Shown here: one piece after another, positions 22,938 through 30,516 of the stretch
Position numbering within the stretch: the stretch's first letter is position 1
How the letters are laid out: each line of letters starts with the position of its first letter
Translations under genes and position numbers: made by a program
Notes under the pieces: model-generated
The model's database searches: none
Seen by the model: the letters and a program-made list of their open reading frames with translations, nothing else
Told to the model about the DNA's origin: nothing
Source of the DNA: Zymobacter palmae
Lineage (GTDB): Bacteria > Pseudomonadota > Gammaproteobacteria > Pseudomonadales > Halomonadaceae
Assembly (NCBI RefSeq): GCF_003610015.1
Contig: NZ_AP018933.1
Coordinates: 1,302,001-1,366,000 of the forward strand
Length of the DNA stretch: 64,000 nt
Direction: 5' to 3'

Positions 22938-24344
22938 TTAGGCATAGCCGTGCTCGGTGGCAGAGCCTTTGTCAGCCTCGCGGCTGGCATCAACCTGCGC
23001 AGGCTGGATGTCGTACATCATGCCGACGATGCGGGTTTTGAGGCCGTCGATCTCAATGCGAACAGACGGGCCCGCGTTCATCACTGCCTCTACGCCCTTA
23101 CCCGTATCGCAGTAGTTCGCATAAGACACGCACGGGAACACGCCCAGCTTCTGATCGCGGGTCGGCGTGATCAGCCAGCTGTAGACATACTGCTGGTTCG
23201 CCATCTGGCCTGCATAGGCATCACCATAGGACTTCTGCTGTACCACGACACCGGAGCCGTTGAGCGGTGTCAGCGGCCCACCGAAGTACGGCGCACGGAA
23301 GCCTAACATGTAGTCGCGGTTGGTCAGATCCGCGTTTTCCATATTGAGGGCGTTCTTATTGCCGTGCCCGACGCAGAACAGGTAGACATGGCCATCGTGA
23401 TCAACGACGTTGATGCGCTCGATCTCATCAGTGACGAGGTTGGCCGTCAGCCATGGTGCCTGGAACTGACCGAAAGTGCCTTCATCATCGGTCAGCTCGA
23501 TGATGCCGATGCAGCCGTTGGCTTTCAGCATGTCCTCGGTCGGTGCGAAACCTTCCTTCGGTAGCCCATTGGCGCTGACGTACTCAGCTCGAACGTGGCC
23601 CGGTGCGTGGAAGCCTGCGCCTGTATTTGCTTCGAATGCCAGATAACGCTTGCCGGTACGCTTGTCCTTGTAGAAGAACGGGTCGCGCATGCAGTTGTTT
23701 TCTGTCTGGTCGGAACCGACGCTAACGCGGTGGCGGGTCGGCCACTTGGCTTCGCGCTCAGATGCCTGCGCAGGCGTTTCGTAGTAGAAGCCATCCGGCT
23801 CGCACACACCACCCATCAGTGCATGGTAGGTCGGGGTTTCGATCGTCAGCTTATCGCCTTCGACAGTGACTTCCTGAATGGCCGTCGCCAGACGCTGGAC
23901 GGTCTGCCACACGCCGTCGATATCGGCACCGTAGGCACAGGTGTAGAACGTCTGAAGCTTGCCGTCAGCGCGCAGGATCGTGGAGCCGGACCACTCACGA
24001 ATGTCGTCGTACAGCTTGTGATCACCGTACAGGAAGCCGCCCGGCACATAGTGCTCACCGTCAGCGCTGTAGAAGTACGCGATGCGTTCGCCGCTGTCGA
24101 AGCCATTGCCGACCGGACGCACCAGTGCGATCAGGATACGGAAGCCATTCACATCAGCAACGAAGCCATCTTCGTCACGTACGAGCCAGTTGTCCCACGC
24201 CTGATAGCCGGGCATGAGTTGTTTCAGCTTGTCCGGATCAAAGGCAGGGAAGGTGTTGCCGTTGGTGGCGCGAATACCGCGAGCATTCTTCACCGTCCAG
24301 TGGCCAGTGTGGATCTGCTTAGTCTTATTGGTCTTGGTGTTCAT
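22938..24344 (-). CDS. GH68 levansucrase / fructosyltransferase carried by the prophage
   Basis: A 468-residue five-bladed beta-propeller enzyme that moves the fructosyl unit of sucrose to a growing fructan or to water. Catalytic residues are all visible: nucleophile Asp51 in QAWDNW, transition-state Asp221 in CMRDPF, acid/base Glu309 in TDEIER (Ile follows where many enzymes have Pro). WSGS (118-121) and FEANTG (237-242) also match GH68. There is no signal peptide, as in other Gram-negative levansucrases. The gene reads with the phage late genes, between holin and hicAB, and a terminator hairpin stands just before it. The ATG at 24344 is preferred; two in-frame ATG codons lie slightly upstream and the ribosome site is weak. 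Levan versus inulin product cannot be told from sequence. Confidence 0.93.
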   Translation of the reverse strand: MNTKTNKTKQIHTGHWTVKNARGIRATNGNTFPAFDPDKLKQLMPGYQAWDNWLVRDEDGFVADVNGFRILIALVRPVGNGFDSGERIAYFYSADGEHYVPGGFLYGDHKLYDDIREWSGSTILRADGKLQTFYTCAYGADIDGVWQTVQRLATAIQEVTVEGDKLTIETPTYHALMGGVCEPDGFYYETPAQASEREAKWPTRHRVSVGSDQTENNCMRDPFFYKDKRTGKRYLAFEANTGAGFHAPGHVRAEYVSANGLPKEGFAPTEDMLKANGCIGIIELTDDEGTFGQFQAPWLTANLVTDEIERINVVDHDGHVYLFCVGHGNKNALNMENADLTNRDYMLGFRAPYFGGPLTPLNGSGVVVQQKSYGDAYAGQMANQQYVYSWLITPTRDQKLGVFPCVSYANYCDTGKGVEAVMNAGPSVRIEIDGLKTRIVGMMYDIQPAQVDASREADKGSATEHGYA

Positions 24345-24365
24345 ATGCATCTCATTGCACAGATA

Positions 24366-24389
24366 CAAAAACACCCGCCGTAGCGGGTG
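24366..24389 (-). terminator. Terminator between holin and levansucrase
   Basis: The perfect stem CACCCGC/GCGGGTG with a TACG loop is followed by TTTTTG on the minus strand. Transcripts from the lysis region must read through it to express the levansucrase, unless a promoter lies within the 20 bases that remain. Confidence 0.8.
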
Positions 24390-24427
24390 ACAGGCGGCCT
24401 AATGCCGCGAGTTAGGGGAGGTGGGTG

Positions 24428-24781
24428 TTACTTATCTGACCAACGCTCGACGACACGGGTCAGGGCGCCAGAGAGGATGCCGCGCAACCAATCGACGCCA
24501 AGGAAGGAGATAGCGGCCCCAATCGACACAGCTAGATAGATGTTCAAGCCGAAGTAATCGAGCAGCGGGAATACGGCTAGCGTTAGCGTACCGCATAGAC
24601 TAGCCTCCAGAAGAGAGCGGCGGAATTTGCCGCCGCCAACGAGAGCTCGAAGTAGGGCAATGACAAACGACAGTGCGGTAGCCATAACGTGTGGCCGGAT
24701 GTTTTCCTGCCACAGTGATATACGAATATGCTCCAGCGCATCGACGATCATGCGCCAGAGACCGGGGTCATTTTGAGGCAT
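24428..24781 (-). CDS. Holin (LydA/HP1-type)
   Basis: A 117-residue membrane protein. It has hydrophobic segments at about residues 33-50 (MATALSFVIALLRALVGGG), 60-75 (SLCGTLTLAVFPLLDY) and 80-100 (NIYLAVSIGAAISFLGVDWLRG). The FVIALLRALVGGGKFRRSLLEASLCGTL and IGAAISFLGVDWLR motifs are typical of the phage_holin_3-type group. It makes the lesion that starts lysis. No classical endolysin gene stands next to it. Confidence 0.85.
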   Translation of the reverse strand: MPQNDPGLWRMIVDALEHIRISLWQENIRPHVMATALSFVIALLRALVGGGKFRRSLLEASLCGTLTLAVFPLLDYFGLNIYLAVSIGAAISFLGVDWLRGILSGALTRVVERWSDK

Positions 24782-24903
24782 GACGTTTACTCTGGTTTGG
24801 GTTGTAAGTGGTCTTCACCCAACGCGGGGCACGGATGCTGGATCTACTGAGCGGAGGGGAAGTCGAGAAGGCGGCTCAGAGGTTGCGGTATGAGCCAGAT
24901 ACG

Positions 24904-24934
24904 AAAAAAGCCCCGCCGGTTAGGGCGAGGCTTT
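24904..24934 (-). terminator. Terminator of the L,D-transpeptidase pair
   Basis: The stem AAAGCC-CGCC/GGCGGGGCTTT (with one bulge) is followed by TTTTTT on the minus strand. It lies downstream of the gene pair at 25051-25936. The roughly 270 bases from holin start to 25050 hold no other gene that I can support. Confidence 0.75.
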
Positions 24935-25050
24935 CGGTTATCTGTCGTGCCTTTAGTTGCAACTGCGGCACTGTACAAATATCGTACATTTTGCTCGACA
25001 AAACTGCAACCCTTCACACACACAAGTCGCCCGAAGATCGCAGTGCGAGA

Positions 25051-25491
25051 CTATGAATTTAAGTCGTTATAAGCATCTGCGGAAGTTTTTTCTAGTTTTC
25101 TACAAAAATCAGTCATGCCTTCTGGGCAAGCCTCTTTCGATAATTCGTTTATTTTTAGCAACTCTTTGTCATCCGCTGAGCTATTTATGTTGTAAAGTAT
25201 GAAGGACTCAAATCCTTCTGTGTTATTAATCAGAGGCGCTATACTGCTAGTCTCTTCCCAGTGATTAGCAAGTCTTTGAGCTACAGCTTCCGTAGTTCCT
25301 TCGCCATAGTAGCCGTCTAAACATCCGCCATAATTTTTATAGTAATAAAAAATGTTGTTCCAACTGCTATATATGTTGTCTAGAACCATATCTGCCTTTT
25401 TATATGAAGAGCATTCATCCTCTGCTGCCGCTAGAGGACACACAAAAAGAGACCATGATGTGGCTAGCAAAAAGCAAATTACTTTTTTCAT
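25051..25491 (-). CDS. Exported cysteine-containing partner, possible immunity protein
   Basis: A 146-residue protein with a clear Sec signal peptide (MKKVICFLLATSWSLFVCPLAAAEDE, cleavage after AAA). The mature part is helical with conserved-looking Cys at about 27, 56, 125 and 134 and short motifs CSSYKKADMVLDNIYSSW and GYYGEGTTEAVAQRLANHWEE. It begins four bases after the stop of the L,D-transpeptidase-like gene, so the two are co-translated. Size, export and coupling are those of periplasmic immunity proteins of peptidoglycan-targeting toxins. I do not recognise the exact family; DUF1311-like inhibitor proteins have a similar look. Confidence 0.8.
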   Translation of the reverse strand: MKKVICFLLATSWSLFVCPLAAAEDECSSYKKADMVLDNIYSSWNNIFYYYKNYGGCLDGYYGEGTTEAVAQRLANHWEETSSIAPLINNTEGFESFILYNINSSADDKELLKINELSKEACPEGMTDFCRKLEKTSADAYNDLNS

Positions 25492-25495
25492 TGCT

Positions 25496-25936
25496 CTATC
25501 CTAATAAGTTTGCTTGAGCTGAATTGTTAAAAACAGTCAATGTTTCAAGGGACTCTTTATGCATTAAGTCTTTTATGGCTTTCATCGCTTCTTCAGTTGT
25601 TCTAATGCATCCGTGTGTTACGTATTTTGGGCCTGCAGGTTGATGATAAAGTCGTCCTGAATGGATGCCCACACCCTGATGCCCAATCATATAAATTCTC
25701 ACAATTCCATAGGAGCCGTACATTCCGTCTATTGTATCTTGTCCTGTGTTTGGATGCCTGTGAGGTCTGATTTGATCTTGTATTATATATGTGCCATCTG
25801 GTATGTGGGTAAATTTACCTTTTATTTTTATAGCATTATCAATCCTATTATAAGCAGTCCAGCTGCCCACAATTTCAAAGTCAGACTTATAAAGAGTAAT
25901 AGTGTGTTGCATCCCGTCGAAAACTAATCTAGACAT
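25496..25936 (-). CDS. L,D-transpeptidase-fold protein (YkuD/Tlde1-like)
   Basis: A 146-residue protein without a signal peptide. The active-site signature is clear: His92 in GVGIHSG, fifteen residues, then THGCIR with catalytic Cys110 and Arg112. The N-terminal part (LVFDGMQHTITLYKSDFEIVGSWTAY...FTHIPDGTYII) is the usual first sheet, with IPDGTY as in Tlde1/DUF2778-type effectors. Such enzymes exchange D-amino acids or cut tetrapeptides in peptidoglycan. Together with the exported partner it may be an interbacterial toxin, a lysis enzyme, or a wall-modifying lysogeny gene. Codon use is AT-rich compared with the holin and replication genes. Confidence 0.82.
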   Translation of the reverse strand: MSRLVFDGMQHTITLYKSDFEIVGSWTAYNRIDNAIKIKGKFTHIPDGTYIIQDQIRPHRHPNTGQDTIDGMYGSYGIVRIYMIGHQGVGIHSGRLYHQPAGPKYVTHGCIRTTEEAMKAIKDLMHKESLETLTVFNNSAQANLLG

Positions 25937-26028
25937 CTTTCCCTCTATTTATAGATAACAAAGCTCGGCCATTGTCTATAAAAATCAAGGAGATGTCACT
26001 TTTTGCACCCTGTCTTTTGGGTCAGGTA

Positions 26029-26721
26029 TTAGGCGGCAAAATTGTCGCAGTAGGCCAGATGGTGATTTATTTTTCTTGTCATGCTTTTGATAGCAGCAAA
26101 AGTGCCTTTTTCCATATCTCGCATCAAATCATCCAGTAGGCACCAATCACTGCTGCAATTGCGCGACCATTGAGACATTTCAATATGCACCCCACACCAG
26201 CTCTCACACCACGCTGCAACATGTTTCGGCGGCCAATCGGCACTACGCATCGACTGCTCAACCATAGCTTGTGATAGGGCAACCAAGCGCTCTGCTCGCT
26301 TCTTCAGCACTCGCTCTCCACGTTCGGCTAGCTCCATGCGTACGCGGGTATGCAGCATATCGTAGACCTCACCCTTGCACGCTTGGCGAATAGACTCTTT
26401 CACTGGTGCCAGCGTCATGATGACGGCGTACCGAAGCGGGTCGGTATCGAGCAGACCGTCAACGTAACGGCGTATCTTGTGGTACTCAGCATGGATATCT
26501 GCGCCAGTGCCTGCACGCTTCTCGCGGCTCTCAATCGCCCGCACTGAGCGTGACTTCTTGCCTTCCTTGCCAGCCTCATACAGATCGACCATCGACTGCG
26601 TACGCATGCCGTCTTCATAGGCCAGCGCCACGGCTGTGCGCGGATCAGTGGTTAGGAAGCGCGTGCGCGGCTCAATAGCGCGTTTATAGCACTGTGCGTA
26701 TAGCTCTTCCCAATTGCTCAT
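26029..26721 (-). CDS. Hypothetical protein at the late-antiterminator position
   Basis: A 230-residue basic, helical protein (MSNWEELYAQCYKRAIEPRTRFLTTDPRTAVALAYEDGMRTQSMVDLYEAGKEGKKSRSVRAIESREKRAGTG) with a Trp/Cys-rich C-terminal half (WPPKHVAAWCESWCGVHIEMSQWSRNCSSDWCLLDDL). Its start overlaps the RusA stop as ATGA. It is the last gene of the early operon before the lysis region, where lambdoid phages encode Q. No family is recognised, so a role in late transcription is inference from position. Confidence 0.7.
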   Translation of the reverse strand: MSNWEELYAQCYKRAIEPRTRFLTTDPRTAVALAYEDGMRTQSMVDLYEAGKEGKKSRSVRAIESREKRAGTGADIHAEYHKIRRYVDGLLDTDPLRYAVIMTLAPVKESIRQACKGEVYDMLHTRVRMELAERGERVLKKRAERLVALSQAMVEQSMRSADWPPKHVAAWCESWCGVHIEMSQWSRNCSSDWCLLDDLMRDMEKGTFAAIKSMTRKINHHLAYCDNFAA

Positions 26722-27095
26722 GCAGCCCCCTCGGCTACTTCTTGAATCATTACCCACACACCGGAGCCGCGTTTAGGGTCACGGATCGGTGCCAATGTCT
26801 GCACGCTGACTACATAATCAGGCGTGTCGTCTTTGAGTAGCCCCGACCGCACTAGGCCATCCTCAATTAGCTTGAGGGTGTAGCCATAGTTAGAGCAGTC
26901 GAGGCGACGCTTCCCCTTGCCCAGCACGGGCTGCAATGTCAGGCGTACCGGGTGGGTAAGCGGTGCCATGCCGCGGACGGCGATCTGTGTCGCTCTATGG
27001 GCGGCATCGGCGTGCTTCTTACGGGTCGCCCAGTGGACGCCCGCGTAGATGCTGTTGAGTGACGGGCCGAGATAGGGCACGAAGACCTGAATCAC
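26718..27095 (-). CDS. rusA: RusA-like Holliday junction resolvase
   Basis: A 125-residue protein from a GTG at 27095 with AAAGGAG eight bases upstream (VIQVFVPYLGPSLNSIYAGVHWATRKKHADAAHRATQIAV). Acidic catalytic residues of RusA are in RLDCSNYGYTLKLIEDGLVRSGLLKDDTPDYV. It resolves branched phage DNA during replication and recombination. A longer frame upstream overlaps the DUF1364 gene and lacks a ribosome site. Confidence 0.9.
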   Translation of the reverse strand: MIQVFVPYLGPSLNSIYAGVHWATRKKHADAAHRATQIAVRGMAPLTHPVRLTLQPVLGKGKRRLDCSNYGYTLKLIEDGLVRSGLLKDDTPDYVVSVQTLAPIRDPKRGSGVWVMIQEVAEGAA

Positions 27096-27412
27096 GCCGC
27101 CACTCCTTTGATGGTGATGATGCCTTTTTCCACCATGCGCACCAGCGTGCGGATTTGTGCGCGGCGCATATACCACTCGGCGTGCGCTTTCTCTTCGCTC
27201 GGCCACGGTACGCGTCCATCAATCACGTCATGACATGCCGCACAGCCATAGCAGGCCGACAGGTCATCACTCTTACGCGCCAGCCCGTGTGACTCATTGG
27301 GTAGGTGGCACAGTACGGTGGTATCCGTACGCTCATTGCAAACCCCAAGGATGCCTAGCGTGCAGCGCTCATCACGAGCCGATGCACGCATCGCTTTCGA
27401 TGTAATCCTCAT
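27092..27412 (-). CDS. DUF1364 / YbcO-like nuclease
   Basis: A 106-residue zinc-binding HNH-type protein (MRITSKAMRASARDERCTLGILGVCNERTDTTVLCHLPNESHGLARKSDDLSACYGCAACHDVIDGRV). The pattern C-x7-C...CHLP...HG...K(S)DD...C-x2-C-x2-CH is that of YbcO/DUF1364. GGAG lies eight bases before the ATG, and the start overlaps the upstream gene by four bases. These proteins accompany RusA in many temperate phages. Confidence 0.9.
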   Translation of the reverse strand: MRITSKAMRASARDERCTLGILGVCNERTDTTVLCHLPNESHGLARKSDDLSACYGCAACHDVIDGRVPWPSEEKAHAEWYMRRAQIRTLVRMVEKGIITIKGVAA

Positions 27413-27909
27413 GCTGCTCGCTCCTGCACCATGGCCAGCGCCATCTCTTCGATCTGTTCTGCCGTGCACTGTGGCCAATAGGTCTTGGCGATGTAGGTGC
27501 ACAGCTCGCTCATCAGCTGGAAGAAGCGCCCTTGGTCCATCCGGTCAAAGGCAATGGAGCGGGGCTGCTTACTGACCAGCACCCCGAAGCCGGGCACGTC
27601 GGTGTGGGTTATATCGCACTCAACGCCGGAGTCGGTCTGCAGTTTCTTGAGCGCGTCATGCGCGTTCTTGCCGTTGAAGTCGTCGATGTTCTGCGCCACC
27701 AGTTGGCCAAGTGCATGCGCCAGTCGATGAAACTGCAGGTTGCGCGGCTGCTTCATATCGCAACGCAGGGTGGTGCCGATCTTCACGCCACGCTCACGCA
27801 CGATGTTGGCATCTGTGGCGCTGGCAGGGATGAACGCCGATACCTCAGCTCCTGTGGTTGGGTCGACTAATCGCACTGCACGCATGTAGACGGGTTGCTG
27901 TTTGCTCAT
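27409..27909 (-). CDS. DUF1367-like early phage protein
   Basis: A 166-residue protein (MSKQQPVYMRAVRLVDPTTGAEVSAFIPASATDANIVRERGVKIGTTLRCDMKQPRNLQFHRLAHALGQLVAQNI). The KQPRNxxFHRLxxAL and PRSIAFDRMDQGRFFQLMSELCTYI segments recall DUF1367 proteins, which are found among the nin-type genes. Function is not established. It sits between the P-like replication gene and the YbcO-like nuclease, with four-base overlaps on both sides. Confidence 0.65.
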   Translation of the reverse strand: MSKQQPVYMRAVRLVDPTTGAEVSAFIPASATDANIVRERGVKIGTTLRCDMKQPRNLQFHRLAHALGQLVAQNIDDFNGKNAHDALKKLQTDSGVECDITHTDVPGFGVLVSKQPRSIAFDRMDQGRFFQLMSELCTYIAKTYWPQCTAEQIEEMALAMVQERAA

Positions 27910-28667
27910 GACGTGCCCTCGGCCATCTGTTCTGCCTGCGCCAGTAGCTGCTGGCGGCGTTGTTCTTGCTGCTCTCGTTCACGTTGACGTTTCTGTGCCA
28001 TCCGATCGTTTCTCGACTCGCTCGACAGGGCGTGCCGGATTTCCTGAATCATTCGGTTGGCGTTGCGGCGGCGACGTTCCTGTTCTTCGGGTGACGGCGG
28101 CAGCGGCAGCTTGGCCTCAAGGCGATCAGGCGAGGGCAGTAGCTCTTTGGCTTGCTCTGGCGCGATCCTGCCTTGCTCAACGGCTTGCTCGATGACGTCT
28201 TGACGGCGTGCGGGATCAGAGCCAAGCGACGCGGTCCACTGGGGCTGGCGACTTTCGGCCTTGGCCTGCTCAACGCGACGCTCGTAGGACGATATGAACG
28301 CCATGCGGGCACCGACCTTGTCACCGAGAGCGAGAATCGGGCGGGCATCGGCCATAGCTCCTGCAACCTCTCCATTCCAGATGATCGTTTCTGACTCATC
28401 CTGCCCTGACAGCGCCAGTGCCCATGCTTCGGCTGCCGGAAGGTGCGCATTGTCTGACGGGATGCGTTCGACGATGCTGGCCAGCGTCAGACGCCCTTTG
28501 ACCTCCGATCGGCAGCGTGCCAGCGCATGCTGTGTTTCGTTCAGCGGGTAGGCCGATAGGTCACTGACCATAAGCATCAAGGCTGCTGGCGTGTATTCCT
28601 GCCCCATGACTTCCATCGTGGCACCTAGCACTTCGAACAGGCGGTCTTGTTCGTCAGCGGTCAGCAT
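27906..28667 (-). CDS. Replication protein, helicase-loader (P-like) candidate
   Basis: A 253-residue protein. The N-terminal half (EQDRLFEVLGATMEVMGQEYTPAALMLMVSDLSAYPLNETQHALARCRSEVKGRLTLASIVERI) is the pattern shared by phage proteins that recruit the host DnaB helicase, where a counting helix pair precedes 'LxxIVERI'. The C-terminal half is a charged coiled coil (EEQERRRRNANRMIQEIRHAL...QKRQREREQQEQRRQQLL). It overlaps the O-like gene by seven bases. Assignment is by pattern and position. Confidence 0.65.
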   Translation of the reverse strand: MLTADEQDRLFEVLGATMEVMGQEYTPAALMLMVSDLSAYPLNETQHALARCRSEVKGRLTLASIVERIPSDNAHLPAAEAWALALSGQDESETIIWNGEVAGAMADARPILALGDKVGARMAFISSYERRVEQAKAESRQPQWTASLGSDPARRQDVIEQAVEQGRIAPEQAKELLPSPDRLEAKLPLPPSPEEQERRRRNANRMIQEIRHALSSESRNDRMAQKRQREREQQEQRRQQLLAQAEQMAEGTS

Positions 28668-29638
28668 GCGGCACCTCCTGCTTGCTCACGGCGTGCACGC
28701 ATCATCGCCTTGGCTTCCTCGACGGCGCTCAGGTTGGACTGAGTACGATCAGTTTGGCGTGCCTTGGTCGCGGTGACCTGACGGCCTGTCTGGCACTGCA
28801 CTGCGAGGGTTTCGCAGTCCGTGAGCATCAGGCTGACGGGGTGGCCCTTGGTGACGTAAAACTGGTTGTTCGTTCGCAGGTACCACGCTGCTACGGCAGG
28901 AGCGAGGTCATGACCTACACGGTCGACCAGTTGGCTGAGCTGTCCGGCAGTACGTGCGTTCCAGATCGGCCAAGCGTCGTAACGGTGGCGGTAGGCCATG
29001 GCGTAGTTGGCCCAAGCACGAAACGTTTTCGCGCTGTGATCCTTCGGTCCCGGCATGTCAGCAGGGATGTCGACCCGAGGGCGTTTCGGTTCGATCTGTT
29101 CGGCAGGGATGACCTCACCGAAAACCGGCCCCGCAGCGGAGGCGTCAGCCCCCGGTGCAACACGGGGTGGTTCTATGGACGGTTTAATGGATGGTTCTAA
29201 GTACGTTTCCCCCGAAGATTCTTCGCCCCGTGATGTCGTAGATTTCACCCCGTTCTGCTGTAGATTTCGCCCCGTGGTGTCGTGAATTTCACCCCGTGAT
29301 CTACGACCCGAAGATTTCTCGCCCCGTGGTTTTATGTCCCCAAAGCCCAGCTCAAGGCACAGGTCATAGACGGTAGGGCAGCGATCGGCACGGAAGCCCA
29401 ATGCCTGTGCCACCTTCTGGTTGCCCAGCTTGATGATGCCCATCTCCAGCAGCTTTTTGAGCTTCTGCTGGATGGTGCGATCGGAAAGCTTGGTGTACTC
29501 CATCAGCGTGGCGATAGACGGGAATGCCGCCGTGCCATCTTCACGGGCATGGTTAGCTAATCCCATCAGCACCCAGCACGCGCCAGAGTCTTTCACGAGC
29601 TGCTGTTTCAGCGCCCAGTTCATCGCTTCAATGCTCAC
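28661..29638 (-). CDS. Replication initiator (O-like), winged-helix domain
   Basis: A 325-residue protein from a GTG at 29638. Residues about 1-80 form a winged helix-turn-helix (ACWVLMGLANHAREDGTAAFPSIATLMEYTKLSDRTIQQKLKKLLEMGIIKLG). The middle is a low-complexity stretch with repeated RGE-S-S-G units (GEKSSGRRSRGEIHDTTG...TTSRGEESSGE) caused by DNA iterons inside the gene. The C-terminal domain (FRAWANYAMAYRHRYDAWPIWNARTAGQLSQLVDRVG...AAWYLRTNNQFYVTKGHPVSLMLTDCETL) is common in phage replication proteins. It probably binds its own iterons and starts replication with the P-like protein. Confidence 0.85.
   Translation of the reverse strand: MSIEAMNWALKQQLVKDSGACWVLMGLANHAREDGTAAFPSIATLMEYTKLSDRTIQQKLKKLLEMGIIKLGNQKVAQALGFRADRCPTVYDLCLELGFGDIKPRGEKSSGRRSRGEIHDTTGRNLQQNGVKSTTSRGEESSGETYLEPSIKPSIEPPRVAPGADASAAGPVFGEVIPAEQIEPKRPRVDIPADMPGPKDHSAKTFRAWANYAMAYRHRYDAWPIWNARTAGQLSQLVDRVGHDLAPAVAAWYLRTNNQFYVTKGHPVSLMLTDCETLAVQCQTGRQVTATKARQTDRTQSNLSAVEEAKAMMRARREQAGGAAC
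29214..29330. repeat. Iterons within the O-like gene, probable phage replication origin
   Basis: Five copies of a motif of the form GATTTC(A/G)CCCCGTG start at 29217, 29241, 29263, 29285 and 29313. The middle three are spaced 22 bases apart, about two helical turns. The array lies in the linker-coding part of the initiator gene, exactly as the lambda origin lies within gene O. An AT-rich stretch is not obvious beside it. Confidence 0.6.
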
Positions 29639-29805
29639 GCCGCACCCCGCTGGACAAAACCGCTCATGTGATTCATCATTACCTCATTGAGTGAAAGCGC
29701 CCGGCCCTAGTCTCCCCAGACCTGCCGGGCGTTTTTGCGTTTACGATTTGGTATTCTGTTTGGCGGGGCGTTGCAGCGCCCAATAAACCTAAACGGAGAT
29801 ACCAA
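29639..29805. promoter_or_regulatory. Intergenic region with a CGCCCGGC/GCCGGGCG hairpin
   Basis: Between the divergent initiator and plus-strand genes. A stem at about 29699-29732 (CGCCCGGC ... GCCGGGCG) is followed by TTTTT on the plus strand, shaped as a terminator or leader attenuator. The 3' arm with its T run recurs at 30431-30446 (CTGCCGGGCGTTTTTGC). Confidence 0.4.
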
Positions 29806-30252
29806 GTGATTGAGTTCAATATCTTTCAGGAGTGGAGACCGATTTCCGCTCGCTTGAAAAGTCAGTTTGAGCAGGCGATAAATCTTCCAGATGAAGAGGT
29901 GAGAGAAGCGTGTGTTGTAGCGACTCAAGACGCTATCACCGCGATCGCGTACCGATCGTTTAGCATCCACCTCTCAAATACCTTCTCCAACGCTCTTACG
30001 GTCTTCTCCCCTGAAGAGGCTGTTGTCTACTATCTGTCTGAAAAAACAGGCTTTACGCTGAAAGACGTTTCCGAATCTTCAGAAAGAAGCAGGCATCTTT
30101 TGCTGAAAGATGAGCTTCTTGTAGAGGCGATAAAAATCCTCAAAGCCAGTTCAGAACTTCTTATTCATGACGTAGGCAACCGTTTTTATCGCGATACGGT
30201 TTCCCAGATACTGGAGAGCGACAGCAGCAGGGCTGACTATCAGGGCTGGTGA
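29806..30252 (+). CDS. Hypothetical helical protein
   Basis: A 148-residue protein from a GTG at 29806 with GGAG seven bases before it (VIEFNIFQEWRPISARLKSQFEQAINLPDEEVREACVVATQDAITAIAYRSFSIHLSNTFSNALTVFSPEEAVVYYLSEKTGF). It is soluble and mostly helical, and it runs against the early operon. It converges on and overlaps the next minus-strand gene by about 90 bases. No family recognised. Confidence 0.65.
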   Translation: MIEFNIFQEWRPISARLKSQFEQAINLPDEEVREACVVATQDAITAIAYRSFSIHLSNTFSNALTVFSPEEAVVYYLSEKTGFTLKDVSESSERSRHLLLKDELLVEAIKILKASSELLIHDVGNRFYRDTVSQILESDSSRADYQGW

Positions 30253-30409
30253 TATGGGGCTCTAAGCCTTTTTGGATAGCCAAATATGCATTGCTGACAA
30301 CCTTTTCCATGTTCTTTGGGTCAGCCATGATTTGCTCCTTGAAGACCGCATATAGCTGCGGGTCTGATAGGAGCTTCTTGGCGATTTCATTGACTTCGCC
30401 GTGATTCAT
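30161..30409 (-). CDS. Hypothetical protein, first gene after cro
   Basis: An 82-residue protein (MNHGEVNEIAKKLLSDPQLYAVFKEQIMADPKNMEKVVSNAYLAIQKGLEPHITSPDSQPCCCRSPVSGKPYRDKNGCLRHE). A strong ribosome site AGGAGGA precedes the ATG. The helical N-terminal half is followed by a Cys-rich tail. It follows cro in the early transcript, the place of a lambda cII-like regulator, but it lacks an HTH. Its 3' end overlaps the converging gene. Confidence 0.6.
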   Translation of the reverse strand: MNHGEVNEIAKKLLSDPQLYAVFKEQIMADPKNMEKVVSNAYLAIQKGLEPHITSPDSQPCCCRSPVSGKPYRDKNGCLRHE

Positions 30410-30516
30410 CTCTTCCTCCTATGCCACGACTGCCGGGCGTTTTTGCATCTGTACTCAGCGTTTAATTTTTGGCAACAACCTAAAGATCAATAGGTTCTTG
30501 CCGATATTTCTCTTTG

